DNA of 64,000 bases. Origin: Thalassocella blandensis (lineage in GTDB: Bacteria; Pseudomonadota; Gammaproteobacteria; Pseudomonadales; Cellvibrionaceae). This document shows, in pieces, positions 47,952 through 57,688 of this stretch. The stretch covers positions 682,001-746,000 of the forward strand of contig CABFPG010000001.1 of assembly GCA_902141825.1 (NCBI GenBank), written 5' to 3'. A program made the position numbers and the translations under genes. The notes under the pieces were generated by a model, which saw only the letters and a program-made list of their open reading frames with translations, did no database searches and was not told where the DNA came from. Every line of letters begins with the position of its first letter. The first letter of the stretch is position 1.

Positions 47952-50900
47952 CTAATCATTGAAAATCAGAGTGAAGCCAGGACGCGAAACGTTCACATCC
48001 AGGTTGGCAATTCGGCGAGTTTCAAAGTTATTAAAGGTTGCAGAACCGCCACTGGCATATGCATGGATGGCAGCACCCGCATACGGCGCAGAGAATTTGG
48101 AAGTTTCTACGCCATCTATACCGGTTCCATCCACCAGCACATTATTGAACACCATGTTCTCAAAACCGGCGCCTTCACCAAACTGCACACCGTTACGCTG
48201 GTTATCATAAAGTTCAACATTGCTTACCGTCACGTTCTTCACTGAAGATTGCACCGCCGAAAATTCCAAAGCACCGCGCTCTCCAAGCCACACATCTTTA
48301 CTGGTTCCGGTGCGCACCAAAACACTGTCTGAAATTACAATACCGGTGTTTTGCTGGAAGCCGTAGCCAGGGAAATCCGTGGTCACGCGATAACCGGGAG
48401 AACCAGTGAAATCACGCATAAAATTCCAACTGGCTTCGTGACCACTTCCACCGTGGAAAGCAATTCCGCCGGCACGCCAGATCAATTCCAAGGTGTTATG
48501 AATAAACTTGTTATTCTCCGCCATCGGTTCCATACCAAAGGCGCGCTGCGACCACACGGCTAAACCATCATCTCCGTTGTTTCGTACGTCGCAGTTATAC
48601 ACCAGGCTGTCGCTTGTACCTTGGGCAAAGTTCACCCCATCGGCAAAGTTATTGCGTATACGCGAATCTTCAATACGTAATCCCCGTGCAACAATGGTCT
48701 GACCATCACCGCGGTCACCCACGGCATAATCACCTACCCAGAACCCAGTTTCAAAATGCTCGACCCAGACATTATGAACGCGCGAGTTTTGACCGAAATT
48801 GTCCATAAAGCCCTTATACACCGCTTCCTGATTGTAACGTGAGCGCAAGTTTGAATTGAGGTAAACGTGACTGAAATCCAGTGTTCCGGCTACGCGCAAA
48901 GAAATACCGCCACTGCGTGCCTGGTCATTGGTAAATTGGATATTGGTATGCCAGATTCCCGCGCCCATTACCGTGAGGTCATTTAACATGTTGGTCGGTG
49001 ATCCGATCTTCCACATATTGCCCAAATGGAAAGTCCCCGCTGGAATATACAACGTGGCATTCGAGTTGCGAACGGATTCAATAGCCGCATCAAAAGCTGC
49101 CAGGTCATCGGTTCCATCATTCGGTGTTGCACCAAAATCAGTAACAGACACGGAGCCTGCAGGGCGAGACACAGGAGCTGGAACGGTTTCCACTTCAATA
49201 AAGTCCACGCCATAATCCAGGTCGCGGTCATTATTTACGATACGAATTTTATCTCCGGCCTGTAAGGGCGTTGCCAGTTTAAAATGCACTTCATCAAAGC
49301 GGAATAAACCGTCTTCAGGTTGTCCGGAATCCACCGGCAAACCGGCACCCGCAAAATACTGCCACGCATAATAGGAAGTAACAGGTAACGAAGACTGACT
49401 TTGCTCCTGATAAATCACATTAACCGGAGCGCCATTGACCATCACAGTTAAATTACCAAACTCACCTAAACCAGCACTATTGTCGCGCATGGTATAGCGC
49501 ATGGTGACACCATCACCACCGTGACCGGGTTGAATTTCCCATTCCACATATGAACCGACACCGGGTAATGCAATGTAGCGCTGATTTGATGCTTCAGAAG
49601 AAACAAAAGTTTGATCAAACGGATTCGAAGCGTTGAACCGCGCCTGTGCACCGCCACCGAAGCTGACACTGTCAAACACATCTACCAAGCCGCCAAAGAA
49701 GCCCCCGGTATCGCGTTCAGAGTCGTAGCGACTGTACGCCATATTCGCACCGGGAATACCGTCGATCGGCTGCGGATGTTCTGTGCCAGGATTGCCCAGA
49801 TCCGCAGTTGTGCCAGTAACCATATTACTGGAACCCGATGTACCAAATTCATTGCTGGCGCTGACCGTGTACTGGTAACTCGTTAAAGGCTGCAGGTTGC
49901 GATCTTCATAGCTGGTATTCGCTGTACTTCCCACCGACTGACCATCTCGATAAATCGTGTATGTTTCCGCAGCTGTTGCTGGCGACCAGGACAGAAATAC
50001 CGACGAACTCGTTGCTCCGCTGACCCGCAGATTTTCAGGGGTACCCGGTGGGACAGGATCAGCATAGCCATAAATCTCCGCTTCAGATATTTGCGCAGCA
50101 GGCCAACCGGAATTGGATGTCACCACGAAACGTACGTATTGAACAGAACTGACAGGCATTGAAATGCTAACGGCATTTCCGTTCACAGGATCAAAAGAAA
50201 GCGCTTGAGCGGCTACCAAAGAGTTGAAACTGGAACCATCCACACTGCCAGAGACAGAAACGTTTTGCGTGCGTGCCCCCCAGTTCGACGGAATTTTTAA
50301 TACCGCTTGCGTCACGTTGACCAGCGTTCCAAGATCAATCGTTAGTTCCTGCGGAAATGCATTATTATTGCTCTCCCAATAAGTATCCTGATTGCCATCC
50401 GTCGTATTACTTGCCGGATATAATCCCACCTGGCTACTGGCATTTGCCGGCTTGCCGGCGGAGACCAGATCCGAGTCAGGTGTATCGGTTGGTGTTGGTG
50501 TAGGCGTGGGAGTAGGCGTCACCGTGGGTGTAACGGTAGGCGTCGGAGTAATCGTTGGTGTTGGAGTGGGTGTTGGAGTAGGTGTTGGTGTTGGAGTGGG
50601 TGTAGACACGCCACCTTCACTAAATTGCACCCAGTTCAGATTAAACAGACCGCCACTAACAGTTCCTCGGAAAACAAGATACAAATTATGCTTACCCGTT
50701 ACATTGGCATTGGTCTCCAGGGAAACCCAGTTTTGCCAGCCACCTGTATATTCAACTGGCTGGGCGGCTATCAAAGTACCGCTGACAGACCCCAAGCGAT
50801 ATTCAATTGTCCCACCGGCATGATCACTGGCAACTCGAGACATGACGCTGCCAGAACCATTGCCGAACTCAACATTTTCAAACATGATCCAGTCGCCATC

Positions 50901-51551
50901 ATCAATCCAGCCGATGTTTGAACCACCACCGCTGTCCGAAGTCCCTTCTGTTTGAATCCCCTGGTTAGCATCAGCTTGACTGGCCTTCAGTTGGCTGTAA
51001 GCATCGCGCACAACAGGCGCATCACTATACACACCCAGTTCGGCTACCTGTGCCGCAGGCCATGCAGTATTGGAGAAAAATTCTATTCTCACATAACGCG
51101 CATTGTTGCCATTAGTGGTAATTGTAACGGTGTTACTATTTCCACTATTAAAATGATAATCCGCTCTGGCGCTTAGTTCAGAAAAATTGGCGTTATCCTG
51201 ACTACCGCTTACCACCAGATTTTGCCAGCGGTCTCCCCAATTGGGAGGAATAGACAAGGTCACACGATTGACATTCACCGCATTGGCCAGATCCACCGTA
51301 AAGGATTGCGGAAAGGCGTTGTTAGCGCTTTCCCAATAGGAGGTTGCATTGCCATCGTTCGCTTTTTCGATATTGTAAACATCCGCATGGCTACTCGCCC
51401 AAATGGATTTCCCCAGGGCAAGATTGGTCTGCGCAAAGGCACTCCCTGCACCGAAGATTAAAGAAGATACTAGCAGTAGCCAAAGCGTTTTTAGCCCTAG
51501 CGTTTTGGTGGTTCGATTTGAACTAACATCGCATTTACTCAGGGTAACCAT
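47952..51551 (-). CDS. Secreted GH87 alpha-1,3-glucanase (mutanase/mycodextranase) with multiple binding modules
   Basis: A 1199-residue secreted enzyme. After a signal peptide (to about 40) come a discoidin-type F5/8C module (42-180), a CBM6 (about 185-315), a Thr-Pro repeat linker (about 317-360), a second F5/8C module, a fibronectin III domain (about 505-590), a further beta module, and a C-terminal beta-helix catalytic domain (about 800-1199). In that domain D971 and the pair D994-D995 have the same spacing (23 and 24) as D1045, D1068 and D1069 of the GH87 enzyme Agl-FH1, as I recall them. The substrate should be alpha-1,3-glucan of fungal walls or bacterial mutan. Single gene with its own terminator. 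Confidence 0.87.
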   Translation of the reverse strand: MVTLSKCDVSSNRTTKTLGLKTLWLLLVSSLIFGAGSAFAQTNLALGKSIWASSHADVYNIEKANDGNATSYWESANNAFPQSFTVDLANAVNVNRVTLSIPPNWGDRWQNLVVSGSQDNANFSELSARADYHFNSGNSNTVTITTNGNNARYVRIEFFSNTAWPAAQVAELGVYSDAPVVRDAYSQLKASQADANQGIQTEGTSDSGGGSNIGWIDDGDWIMFENVEFGNGSGSVMSRVASDHAGGTIEYRLGSVSGTLIAAQPVEYTGGWQNWVSLETNANVTGKHNLYLVFRGTVSGGLFNLNWVQFSEGGVSTPTPTPTPTPTPTPTPTITPTPTVTPTVTPTPTPTPTPTDTPDSDLVSAGKPANASSQVGLYPASNTTDGNQDTYWESNNNAFPQELTIDLGTLVNVTQAVLKIPSNWGARTQNVSVSGSVDGSSFNSLVAAQALSFDPVNGNAVSISMPVSSVQYVRFVVTSNSGWPAAQISEAEIYGYADPVPPGTPENLRVSGATSSSVFLSWSPATAAETYTIYRDGQSVGSTANTSYEDRNLQPLTSYQYTVSASNEFGTSGSSNMVTGTTADLGNPGTEHPQPIDGIPGANMAYSRYDSERDTGGFFGGLVDVFDSVSFGGGAQARFNASNPFDQTFVSSEASNQRYIALPGVGSYVEWEIQPGHGGDGVTMRYTMRDNSAGLGEFGNLTVMVNGAPVNVIYQEQSQSSLPVTSYYAWQYFAGAGLPVDSGQPEDGLFRFDEVHFKLATPLQAGDKIRIVNNDRDLDYGVDFIEVETVPAPVSRPAGSVSVTDFGATPNDGTDDLAAFDAAIESVRNSNATLYIPAGTFHLGNMWKIGSPTNMLNDLTVMGAGIWHTNIQFTNDQARSGGISLRVAGTLDFSHVYLNSNLRSRYNQEAVYKGFMDNFGQNSRVHNVWVEHFETGFWVGDYAVGDRGDGQTIVARGLRIEDSRIRNNFADGVNFAQGTSDSLVYNCDVRNNGDDGLAVWSQRAFGMEPMAENNKFIHNTLELIWRAGGIAFHGGSGHEASWNFMRDFTGSPGYRVTTDFPGYGFQQNTGIVISDSVLVRTGTSKDVWLGERGALEFSAVQSSVKNVTVSNVELYDNQRNGVQFGEGAGFENMVFNNVLVDGTGIDGVETSKFSAPYAGAAIHAYASGGSATFNNFETRRIANLDVNVSRPGFTLIFND

Positions 51552-52154
51552 AAATTCCCATCCTCATTATTGTTATGGATGAAACAAATAGTGCTGAATA
51601 TCCTTTGTCTGCTTGAAGCGTACTTCACCTCTGTAAATTCCTGTTTACGCAACCCGGTAGAATATATGTGTTGTTATTTGTGTTTTATTGTTTCCGCACA
51701 AACGGTTAAACATATATCCATCAACAAACACTTTTCACCAGGCAATACTTGCCTAAAGATCATTAACAGCATGATCTGGTTACGGTGTTTGCAAGAAAAT
51801 TAAATATACTGAACGTAAAATCTTATTTAATTTTTATAATCGGGTTTTTACGATTTAGACAGCTTGTTTATTTCATTATTAGATTTATAAAAATTTCGGG
51901 TGTTTTTATTTTTGATATTTAAAAGGGTTTGAGGAGTATAATTTTTTTATTTTATTTATAAAAGTTACCCAGGACGCATTTATAAATTGATAACGATTTC
52001 AGAATAAAAAAATCTGGAATGAATTGAAATAACCACGGGATTTTTAATGCAAGAAATTTTATTTTGATAGTTTTACAAACAAGAAAACGTTTTCAAAAAT
52101 CATTTTCTTTGAAGGTCCATTTTATTTAAAATGATTGCAACTACAGAAGACCAG
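51552..52154. other. AT-rich intergenic region upstream of the GH87 gene
   Basis: About 600 bp, very AT-rich from 51790 on, with no convincing gene. It holds the GH87 promoter and a perfect 12-bp palindrome at 52083-52094. Confidence 0.55.
52083..52094. promoter_or_regulatory. LacI-family-type palindrome GAAAACGTTTTC
   Basis: A perfect 12-bp palindrome with a central CG, the general form of LacI/GalR-family operators. It lies 532 bp upstream of the GH87 start and just past the LysR gene stop, so its target is unclear. Confidence 0.4.
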
Positions 52155-53039
52155 TTACTTAAACAACATTCCTTGAAAATGCAGCTGCGAAAAATAGCTC
52201 GTTAAATACTGCATCACCAATTTAACTCGCTCAGTTTTACGCAAATCTGGATGCGTTAACACCCAGAGCTTACTGGCTCGACCGGGCGTAAATTCACCGA
52301 TATAACGCAGTTGATTATCGCCTTGGTCTGCAGGCAAAAACGCCAGGCCCTGCCCCTCTCTGGCGAAAGCCGCCATTGCAGTTAATTCATCACAGCGGGT
52401 TGCGATAAACTTATTGTAATGTTGTTCAAGCCACACAAATGCAGGTAAATTTAACATTTGCCCCGCCCCTCCAATTAACACGTGCTCATGAAGTGCATCC
52501 ATATTCTCAGGGGCCGGATACTTTTCCAAATAGCCCTCACTGGCATACATGCCCCAGGGTATAGTCGCAATCTGACGGCCAATAAGATGCTCCGGGGGAC
52601 TCGGGGTTGCACGAATGGCGACATCAGCAATTCGACTATTCATGTTGACTTCCTGATTACTCGCCAAAACCTCAATCGTAATGTCTGGGAAATCCAGCCG
52701 AAACTGGGCCAGAGCAGCGGGCAGAAATCGAATAGCCAGATTCAATGGCGCTGTGATTTTCACCGTGCCTTTGGGAAGGAAATCTTTACCTGCAATTTTG
52801 CGTTCAATATCGTCAAAGGCTGCATTGATATTCAGCCCGTATTCTTTCAACTCCTCACCTAATGGCGTTAGCACATATCGATGGTCCACCTTATCAAATA
52901 GTCGGCCCCCAATTTCCTCCTCAAAACTCTGCAGACGACGAAATACCGTGGAGTGATTGACTCCCAGTCGTTTAGCAGCCCCAGACAAGGTTCCTGTTTC
53001 AGCGATAGCAATAAAGTTCTTCAGTGCATTCCAGTCCAT
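52155..53039 (-). CDS. LysR family transcriptional regulator
   Basis: A 294-residue regulator. The N-terminal winged helix-turn-helix reads LKNFIAIAETGTLSGAAKRL then NHSTVFRRLQSFEEEIGGRL, and the rest is a periplasmic-binding-protein-like effector domain of normal length. The frame extends to 53081, but starting at MDWNALKN (53039) matches the family and leaves the palindrome at 53087-53100 outside the coding region. It is divergent from a DoxX gene and probably controls it. Confidence 0.92.
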   Translation of the reverse strand: MDWNALKNFIAIAETGTLSGAAKRLGVNHSTVFRRLQSFEEEIGGRLFDKVDHRYVLTPLGEELKEYGLNINAAFDDIERKIAGKDFLPKGTVKITAPLNLAIRFLPAALAQFRLDFPDITIEVLASNQEVNMNSRIADVAIRATPSPPEHLIGRQIATIPWGMYASEGYLEKYPAPENMDALHEHVLIGGAGQMLNLPAFVWLEQHYNKFIATRCDELTAMAAFAREGQGLAFLPADQGDNQLRYIGEFTPGRASKLWVLTHPDLRKTERVKLVMQYLTSYFSQLHFQGMLFK

Positions 53040-53086
53040 AACAATCTCTACTTTGGGTTCTTCAATACCCATTAAAAGCAAAATTC

Positions 53087-53100
53087 TTGCATTTATGCAA
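53087..53100. promoter_or_regulatory. Palindrome TTGCATTTATGCAA between lysR and doxX genes
   Basis: A perfect 6-bp inverted repeat with a 2-bp centre, 48 bp upstream of the LysR start and 85 bp upstream of the DoxX start. Further TTTGC and GCAAA half-sites are close by. Likely binding site of the LysR regulator. Confidence 0.5.
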
Positions 53101-53184
53101 ATGAAATTTGCTACCTTTACTAATTTACATGCAAATTCGCAAACTTAATAATATGTCCAACAACGATACATTGAGGACATCACT

Positions 53185-53580
53185 ATGAATATTCACACGA
53201 ATGCCGCATTTGGCACATTTATCTTACGTATTGCATTGGGGCTAGTGTTGTTGGCACACAGCGTCTACCTGAAACTGTTCGTATTTACCTTGCCTGGCAC
53301 AGCACAATTTTTTGGCTCACTCGGGCTGCCAGAGTTCCTGGCATATGTGGTGTTTGCCGCAGAGGCAATTGGAGGTATCGCCTTAATTATTGGCTTTAAA
53401 ACGAATCTGGTTGCTTTAGCACTGATCCCTGTTTTACTGGGCGCGACCTGGGCACATCTTGGAAGCGGCTGGCTTTTTACAAACCCGGGCGGCGGTTGGG
53501 AATACCCTTTATTACTGGTGGTTATTGCGGGAGTTCAGGCGCTACTGGGGAACGGAAGCTTTGCCCTGACGAAAGATTAG
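53185..53580 (+). CDS. DoxX family membrane protein
   Basis: A 131-residue protein with four membrane helices and the DoxX pattern: FILRIALGLVLLAHSVYLKL at the start, FFGSLGLPEFLAYVVFAAEA in the middle and a GGGWEYPLLL loop before the last helix. DoxX proteins are often linked to thiol or oxidative-stress responses; the exact role is unknown. Divergent from a LysR gene, the usual arrangement for a regulator and its target. Confidence 0.9.
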   Translation: MNIHTNAAFGTFILRIALGLVLLAHSVYLKLFVFTLPGTAQFFGSLGLPEFLAYVVFAAEAIGGIALIIGFKTNLVALALIPVLLGATWAHLGSGWLFTNPGGGWEYPLLLVVIAGVQALLGNGSFALTKD

Positions 53581-53593
53581 CCGTCCTGAAATG

Positions 53594-53616
53594 CCGTCAG
53601 TACCAGGTGCTGACGG
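53594..53616. terminator. Hairpin between the convergent doxX and piuC genes
   Basis: A 7-bp stem (CCGTCAG / CTGACGG) with a 9-nt loop, followed after a few bases by TTTT on the plus strand. Probably ends the DoxX transcript. Confidence 0.6.
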
Positions 53617-53641
53617 TTGCCATTTTAAACAAGCCGGCTTA

Positions 53642-54322
53642 TCAGGTCTGAGCCCATTGACGTAATAAATTATGATACACCCCTGTCAGTTGAATGATTT
53701 CAGGGCTGTCATTTACTTTTGCACGAAGGGATTGGATCGACATATCCAAGTCGTAAAGTAAAGCGCGCTTCTCATCACTGCTCACCATACTCTGTAACCA
53801 GAAAAACGACGCTAAGCGACGCCCTCGTGTCACTGGCAGCACACGATGCAAACTGGTAGACGGATACAACACCATGTCTCCTGCTGCGAGTTTTACGCTG
53901 TGAGAACCATACGTATCTTCAATTACCAGTTCGCCGCCATCGTATTCATCCGGCTCAGAAAAAAACAAGGTCATGGATATATCGGTACGCACTTTTACCG
54001 GTGTGCCGGGAACTCGGCGAATAGCATTATCAACATGAACACCAAAGGAATGTCCGTTCTGATAACAGTTAAACAACGGCGGAAATATTTTCAACGGTAA
54101 CGCGGCAGACATAAACGCATTGTTATTTGCCAGCGCTTCTAACACCTGATTGCCCAGAGTCTGAGCTTCCTGGGAATTTTCCGGCAACTGTAAATTATTT
54201 TTATTTTTCGAAGACTGGTAACCCGCTGTCACATTACCATCCGTCCATTGCGCAGCTTCCATAATGCCGCGAGCGCGCTCAACCTGAGTCTTATCTAAAA
54301 CAGCGGGTATTTTTACTAACAT
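53642..54322 (-). CDS. piuC: Fe2+-dependent PKHD-type dioxygenase (PiuC/YbiX)
   Basis: A 226-residue 2-oxoglutarate/Fe(II) hydroxylase. The iron site is in [10 protein letters not shown] (H-x-D) and in [14 protein letters not shown] (distal H and the 2-oxoglutarate arginine). Length and sequence match YbiX/PiuC, which is nearly always next to a catecholate siderophore receptor gene (fiu-ybiX, piuA-piuC). Here it follows the TonB receptor after 64 bp on the same strand, so it should share its Fur control. Its substrate in the iron-uptake context is unknown. Confidence 0.94.
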   Translation of the reverse strand: MLVKIPAVLDKTQVERARGIMEAAQWTDGNVTAGYQSSKNKNNLQLPENSQEAQTLGNQVLEALANNNAFMSAALPLKIFPPLFNCYQNGHSFGVHVDNAIRRVPGTPVKVRTDISMTLFFSEPDEYDGGELVIEDTYGSHSVKLAAGDMVLYPSTSLHRVLPVTRGRRLASFFWLQSMVSSDEKRALLYDLDMSIQSLRAKVNDSPEIIQLTGVYHNLLRQWAQT

Positions 54323-54386
54323 GGGAATACATCTTTTTTAGTCGTATTAAATAACAAGTAAAACACATCCCTGTGTTTAAAATCCA

Positions 54387-56624
54387 TTAAAAAGAATACA
54401 CCGCATTCACACGAACATACCGACCTTGCCCTGGAATAAAGTGACCACCACCAACTTGGTCCACATATTCCTCATCCGTCAAATTGCTTGCATTTAATTG
54501 AAAACTCAATTGACTGTTCAAGCGGTACGCCAACATTGCATCGATCGTCGTATAGCTTTCGGCAATTTCAGCAGAAGCGGGGGAAGCGCTGTTACTGCGA
54601 TCACCTTGATACTGCGCACCAACACCACCATTCCATTGCGAATTAAACTCGTAACTGGACCAGACACTGAAAGAATGCTTGGGTGTGCGCGGTAACGCCT
54701 GCCCAATCTGCACGACTTCGGACCCTTCCGCATAGGTAATTTCACTATCCTGGTACGAATAACTGGCGATAATACTCCACCCTTCACTCAGCAGGCCCGT
54801 TGCATTTATTTCGAGTCCTTTGACCTCCTGCTCGCCATTTAGCACATCTAAACTTTCGCCGGCATCCGTTCTCGCATTCGATTTTTCAGACAAAAACAAC
54901 GCGGTTTGTAAAAGAAGCTGGCTATCAAGCAACTCCCATTTGGTACCTATTTCATAACTGGTGGTTTCTTCAGCATCCAGCTCAGACAGGTTGGGAGTGC
55001 GCGTTGACATCGTTAATCCTTCAGCAGATGGATTAAACGAATTACCAACACCAAAATAAATAGTGCCGTTTGGTTTGGGCTTATAAACCGCCGAGAAATT
55101 CCAACTCAACAAATCATCACTTGAACTTAATTTTGCACTTGGGTCATCGGAGCTGTATTGATATTCAGTCTCAAATGAATCCGACCGCAACCCTGCACTT
55201 ACCTTCCATTTTTCATTCAAGGTCACAGTGTCAAAGACGTAAAACGCCAAAGTGTCACCTACCGCTTCGGTACTGCCTCCGTCACGCGCGTAGCGACCGG
55301 TAAATGGAACATGGTTGTCTGGGTTATACAAATCAATAAGCTCTGGTGTACTATCCAGGTTATCATCAACCACATCCACAAGGTTCCAGCGCTTGAAAGT
55401 TTCACTGCTGATTTCTACACCCGCAACAACATCATGCGTTACGCCACCAGTAATATAATTTCCAATTAAATCAAACTGAACCACTTCCAGCGAGTCTTTT
55501 GTATCTCGTGTTTTTTCGTCACTCAACCGAACATCTGTGCTGGTAGTCACACTGACAAAGCGCGGTGCAGTCACGATAGTTTCTCGCGCTACAGAGCCAA
55601 CTCGTCCAAGTGCACGCAGGGTAGTACTGGAGGAAAGGTCATACTCATATTTTGCTGTTAATGACTGAGCTTCAATATCTTCATAATCACGATACACATT
55701 GCCGTAGAAGTTACTGAAGTCCACCGGGGGCGCTTTCCCTTCATAGTCAGCAAGTTCTGCAACAGGATCACTGCTCCCATTGCTGGAAACCCACGGGATA
55801 CCATAATCCGGGAGATTTTCCTGCTTCTGATATTCGCCACTTACAGTAAACCGAGCATTCGTTCCCAATCCATGAGCAAAGGAAGCAGCAACAGCACTTT
55901 TTGAATTTTCCACTTCATCACGACCCGCCACTTCGCCGTCTTCAGTTACGATGTTGACGCGCAGCGCCGAACTGTCTCCAAGCTGTTTGTTAGTGTCCAC
56001 TGTTGCACGATAGTCTCCTTCACTGCCGAGACGTAAGCCAATATCTGATGCGTCCTGCAATTTTGCAGATTTAGTTAACAGGTTTATGCTGCCTCCTGTA
56101 GAACCACGGCCGGTATTGGCAGACGCTGGTCCCTTGGACACTTCAACCGCTTCCATATTGTATGTGTCACGAGAATACCCGGCGATATCACGCACGCCAT
56201 CGACAAAAATATCCGTGCTGGCAGAAAAGCCCCGAATTGTCATGCTATCTCCCGGAGGCGCGCCACCCTCTCCTGCTGCCAGCGTAATGCCGGAAACACT
56301 GCGCAACGCATCACGGAGACTTTCCACACCGCGATCTTTCATTACAGCTTGCGGAATAACACTGATAGTTTTTCCCGTATCGAGTAATGGCTGAGTGTGT
56401 TTGAAAGACGTGGATTTATCCACTTTGTAACTTTCTTCTGTTTGGGTTTGCGCTTGAGAGGAAGGAAGCTCTTTAACGTCTTCCGCGTGGGAATTCGCGG
56501 CAATGGCAGCGGCTATTGTTAATGCAAATGCAGAAGGGCGAACACCATATGACGCAGGTTTTGCCGTTAATTTTGGTTGGATTAAGCGCGTACTCGACGC
56601 GTGAGTAGGTGTAATGCGCGACAT
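54387..56624 (-). CDS. TonB-dependent siderophore receptor (Fiu/PiuA-like)
   Basis: A 745-residue outer-membrane receptor. After a long signal peptide (to about residue 47) comes the plug with GKTISVIPQAVMKDRGVESL and GGAPPGDSMTIRGFSASTDI, where the MTIRGF motif is typical of siderophore receptors. The barrel ends RYVRVNAVYSF. It most resembles the Fiu/PiuA catecholate group, which agrees with the adjacent piuC. A Fur box lies 50 bp upstream. It is probably energised by the TonB system encoded divergently from it. Confidence 0.93.
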   Translation of the reverse strand: MSRITPTHASSTRLIQPKLTAKPASYGVRPSAFALTIAAAIAANSHAEDVKELPSSQAQTQTEESYKVDKSTSFKHTQPLLDTGKTISVIPQAVMKDRGVESLRDALRSVSGITLAAGEGGAPPGDSMTIRGFSASTDIFVDGVRDIAGYSRDTYNMEAVEVSKGPASANTGRGSTGGSINLLTKSAKLQDASDIGLRLGSEGDYRATVDTNKQLGDSSALRVNIVTEDGEVAGRDEVENSKSAVAASFAHGLGTNARFTVSGEYQKQENLPDYGIPWVSSNGSSDPVAELADYEGKAPPVDFSNFYGNVYRDYEDIEAQSLTAKYEYDLSSSTTLRALGRVGSVARETIVTAPRFVSVTTSTDVRLSDEKTRDTKDSLEVVQFDLIGNYITGGVTHDVVAGVEISSETFKRWNLVDVVDDNLDSTPELIDLYNPDNHVPFTGRYARDGGSTEAVGDTLAFYVFDTVTLNEKWKVSAGLRSDSFETEYQYSSDDPSAKLSSSDDLLSWNFSAVYKPKPNGTIYFGVGNSFNPSAEGLTMSTRTPNLSELDAEETTSYEIGTKWELLDSQLLLQTALFLSEKSNARTDAGESLDVLNGEQEVKGLEINATGLLSEGWSIIASYSYQDSEITYAEGSEVVQIGQALPRTPKHSFSVWSSYEFNSQWNGGVGAQYQGDRSNSASPASAEIAESYTTIDAMLAYRLNSQLSFQLNASNLTDEEYVDQVGGGHFIPGQGRYVRVNAVYSF

Positions 56625-56674
56625 GGTATCTCCGTAAGTAGTTGATATATTTAATATTTTTTATATAACTCCAT

Positions 56675-56693
56675 AATGAGAATTATTCTCATT
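56675..56693. promoter_or_regulatory. Fur box
   Basis: AATGAGAATTATTCTCATT, a 19-bp palindrome (9-bp perfect arms around one central base) matching the classic Fur inverted repeat. It sits between the divergent siderophore receptor gene and the DUF3450-TonB operon, 51 bp and 140 bp from their starts, and could repress both when iron is plentiful. Confidence 0.9.
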
Positions 56694-56833
56694 TAAAAGC
56701 TGGCGCATTTTATACAAATGTTAATTCACATGCAAACAATAATAATTCGTATTTACTTTAAACGATAGAATGGGGATAATAACGTCATACGTCCATTCTG
56801 AATATTTCCGCCTCTTCCGGAAGGAGCCTTTCT

Positions 56834-57688
56834 TTGTACCACCTTCAAACTTTACCTTTCCAAATGCGTCAGCATGCAGGAAGATGGCTGCTCGGCAGTT
56901 TGCTTCTCATCTCTCACCTCTGCACCGCATCAACCACCAGTGATACAGATGCTCTCGTTCAGAAATGGCTGGACCTGGAGCATCAGAGTTCTGCACTTCA
57001 CTCAGAATGGCAACGACAAAAGCCCATCCTGCAACAACGGTTGGACCTGTTGAAAAAAGAAAAGCAACAATTGCAGGGCATGCTGCAAAACCATCAAAGC
57101 CAACGCTCAGAAGTCGAGTCAAAACGTGCTGCACTACTGGCTGAACAAAATGCCATGGAGCAACATCAGCAGACGCTGAATTCACAACTGGTGAAGTTGC
57201 GAGAACAATTAAATGTAATCCAACACTTATTACCGCCGCCGCTGCAACAACAATGGCAAGCAGAACAACAGGTATTGGAGAATCAACGCGCAGAAACTGG
57301 CGAAGCGAACACATCCACCCAATTACAAGTGTCGCTCGCACAACTGTCTAAGCTCATGGAATTTGACAAGCGAATCACCGTGCATGAAATGAATCTCACT
57401 GCACCAAGCGGCCAGGATGTACGTGTTAAACAACTTTATCTGGGACTGGGAAGTGCCTGGTTTGTAAGTGGTGATGGCAGTTATGCCGGAACAGGTCAAG
57501 CCTCTGCCAATGGCTGGCAATGGGCTTTTCAAGCAGGACTGGACGGTAGCGTTATACAGCAGGCTATAGCCATTTATGAAAAGCATGCAGAGGCCGATTT
57601 CATCAGCTTACCTCTGGACTTACAAGCCTCCCAAAGTCCATCACTCTCAGATTTACCGAGCACCCAGCAAGAAGAAGGGGAAAACTAA
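56834..57688 (+). CDS. DUF3450 family periplasmic coiled-coil protein of the TonB system
   Basis: A 284-residue exported protein. A signal peptide (to about residue 33) is followed by a long helical coiled coil (about 35-150, rich in Gln, Leu and Glu) and a C-terminal beta-type domain with GLGSAWFVSGDGSYAG. This is the layout of DUF3450 proteins, found upstream of ExbB/ExbD/TonB2 clusters in Vibrio and related groups. Translation begins at TTG: AAGGAG lies seven bases upstream, a much better site than that of the ATG ten codons later. Its stop overlaps the next start by one base. Confidence 0.88.
   Translation: MYHLQTLPFQMRQHAGRWLLGSLLLISHLCTASTTSDTDALVQKWLDLEHQSSALHSEWQRQKPILQQRLDLLKKEKQQLQGMLQNHQSQRSEVESKRAALLAEQNAMEQHQQTLNSQLVKLREQLNVIQHLLPPPLQQQWQAEQQVLENQRAETGEANTSTQLQVSLAQLSKLMEFDKRITVHEMNLTAPSGQDVRVKQLYLGLGSAWFVSGDGSYAGTGQASANGWQWAFQAGLDGSVIQQAIAIYEKHAEADFISLPLDLQASQSPSLSDLPSTQQEEGEN

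Noticed and set aside
50392-50823. Plus-strand frame with a long Gly-Val repeat
   Set aside because: It is the antisense of the Thr-Pro linker of the GH87 gene.
51570-51803. Plus-strand frame of 77 codons upstream of the GH87 gene
   Set aside because: No ribosome-binding site, cysteine-rich random-looking sequence, and it lies in the promoter region of the divergent gene.
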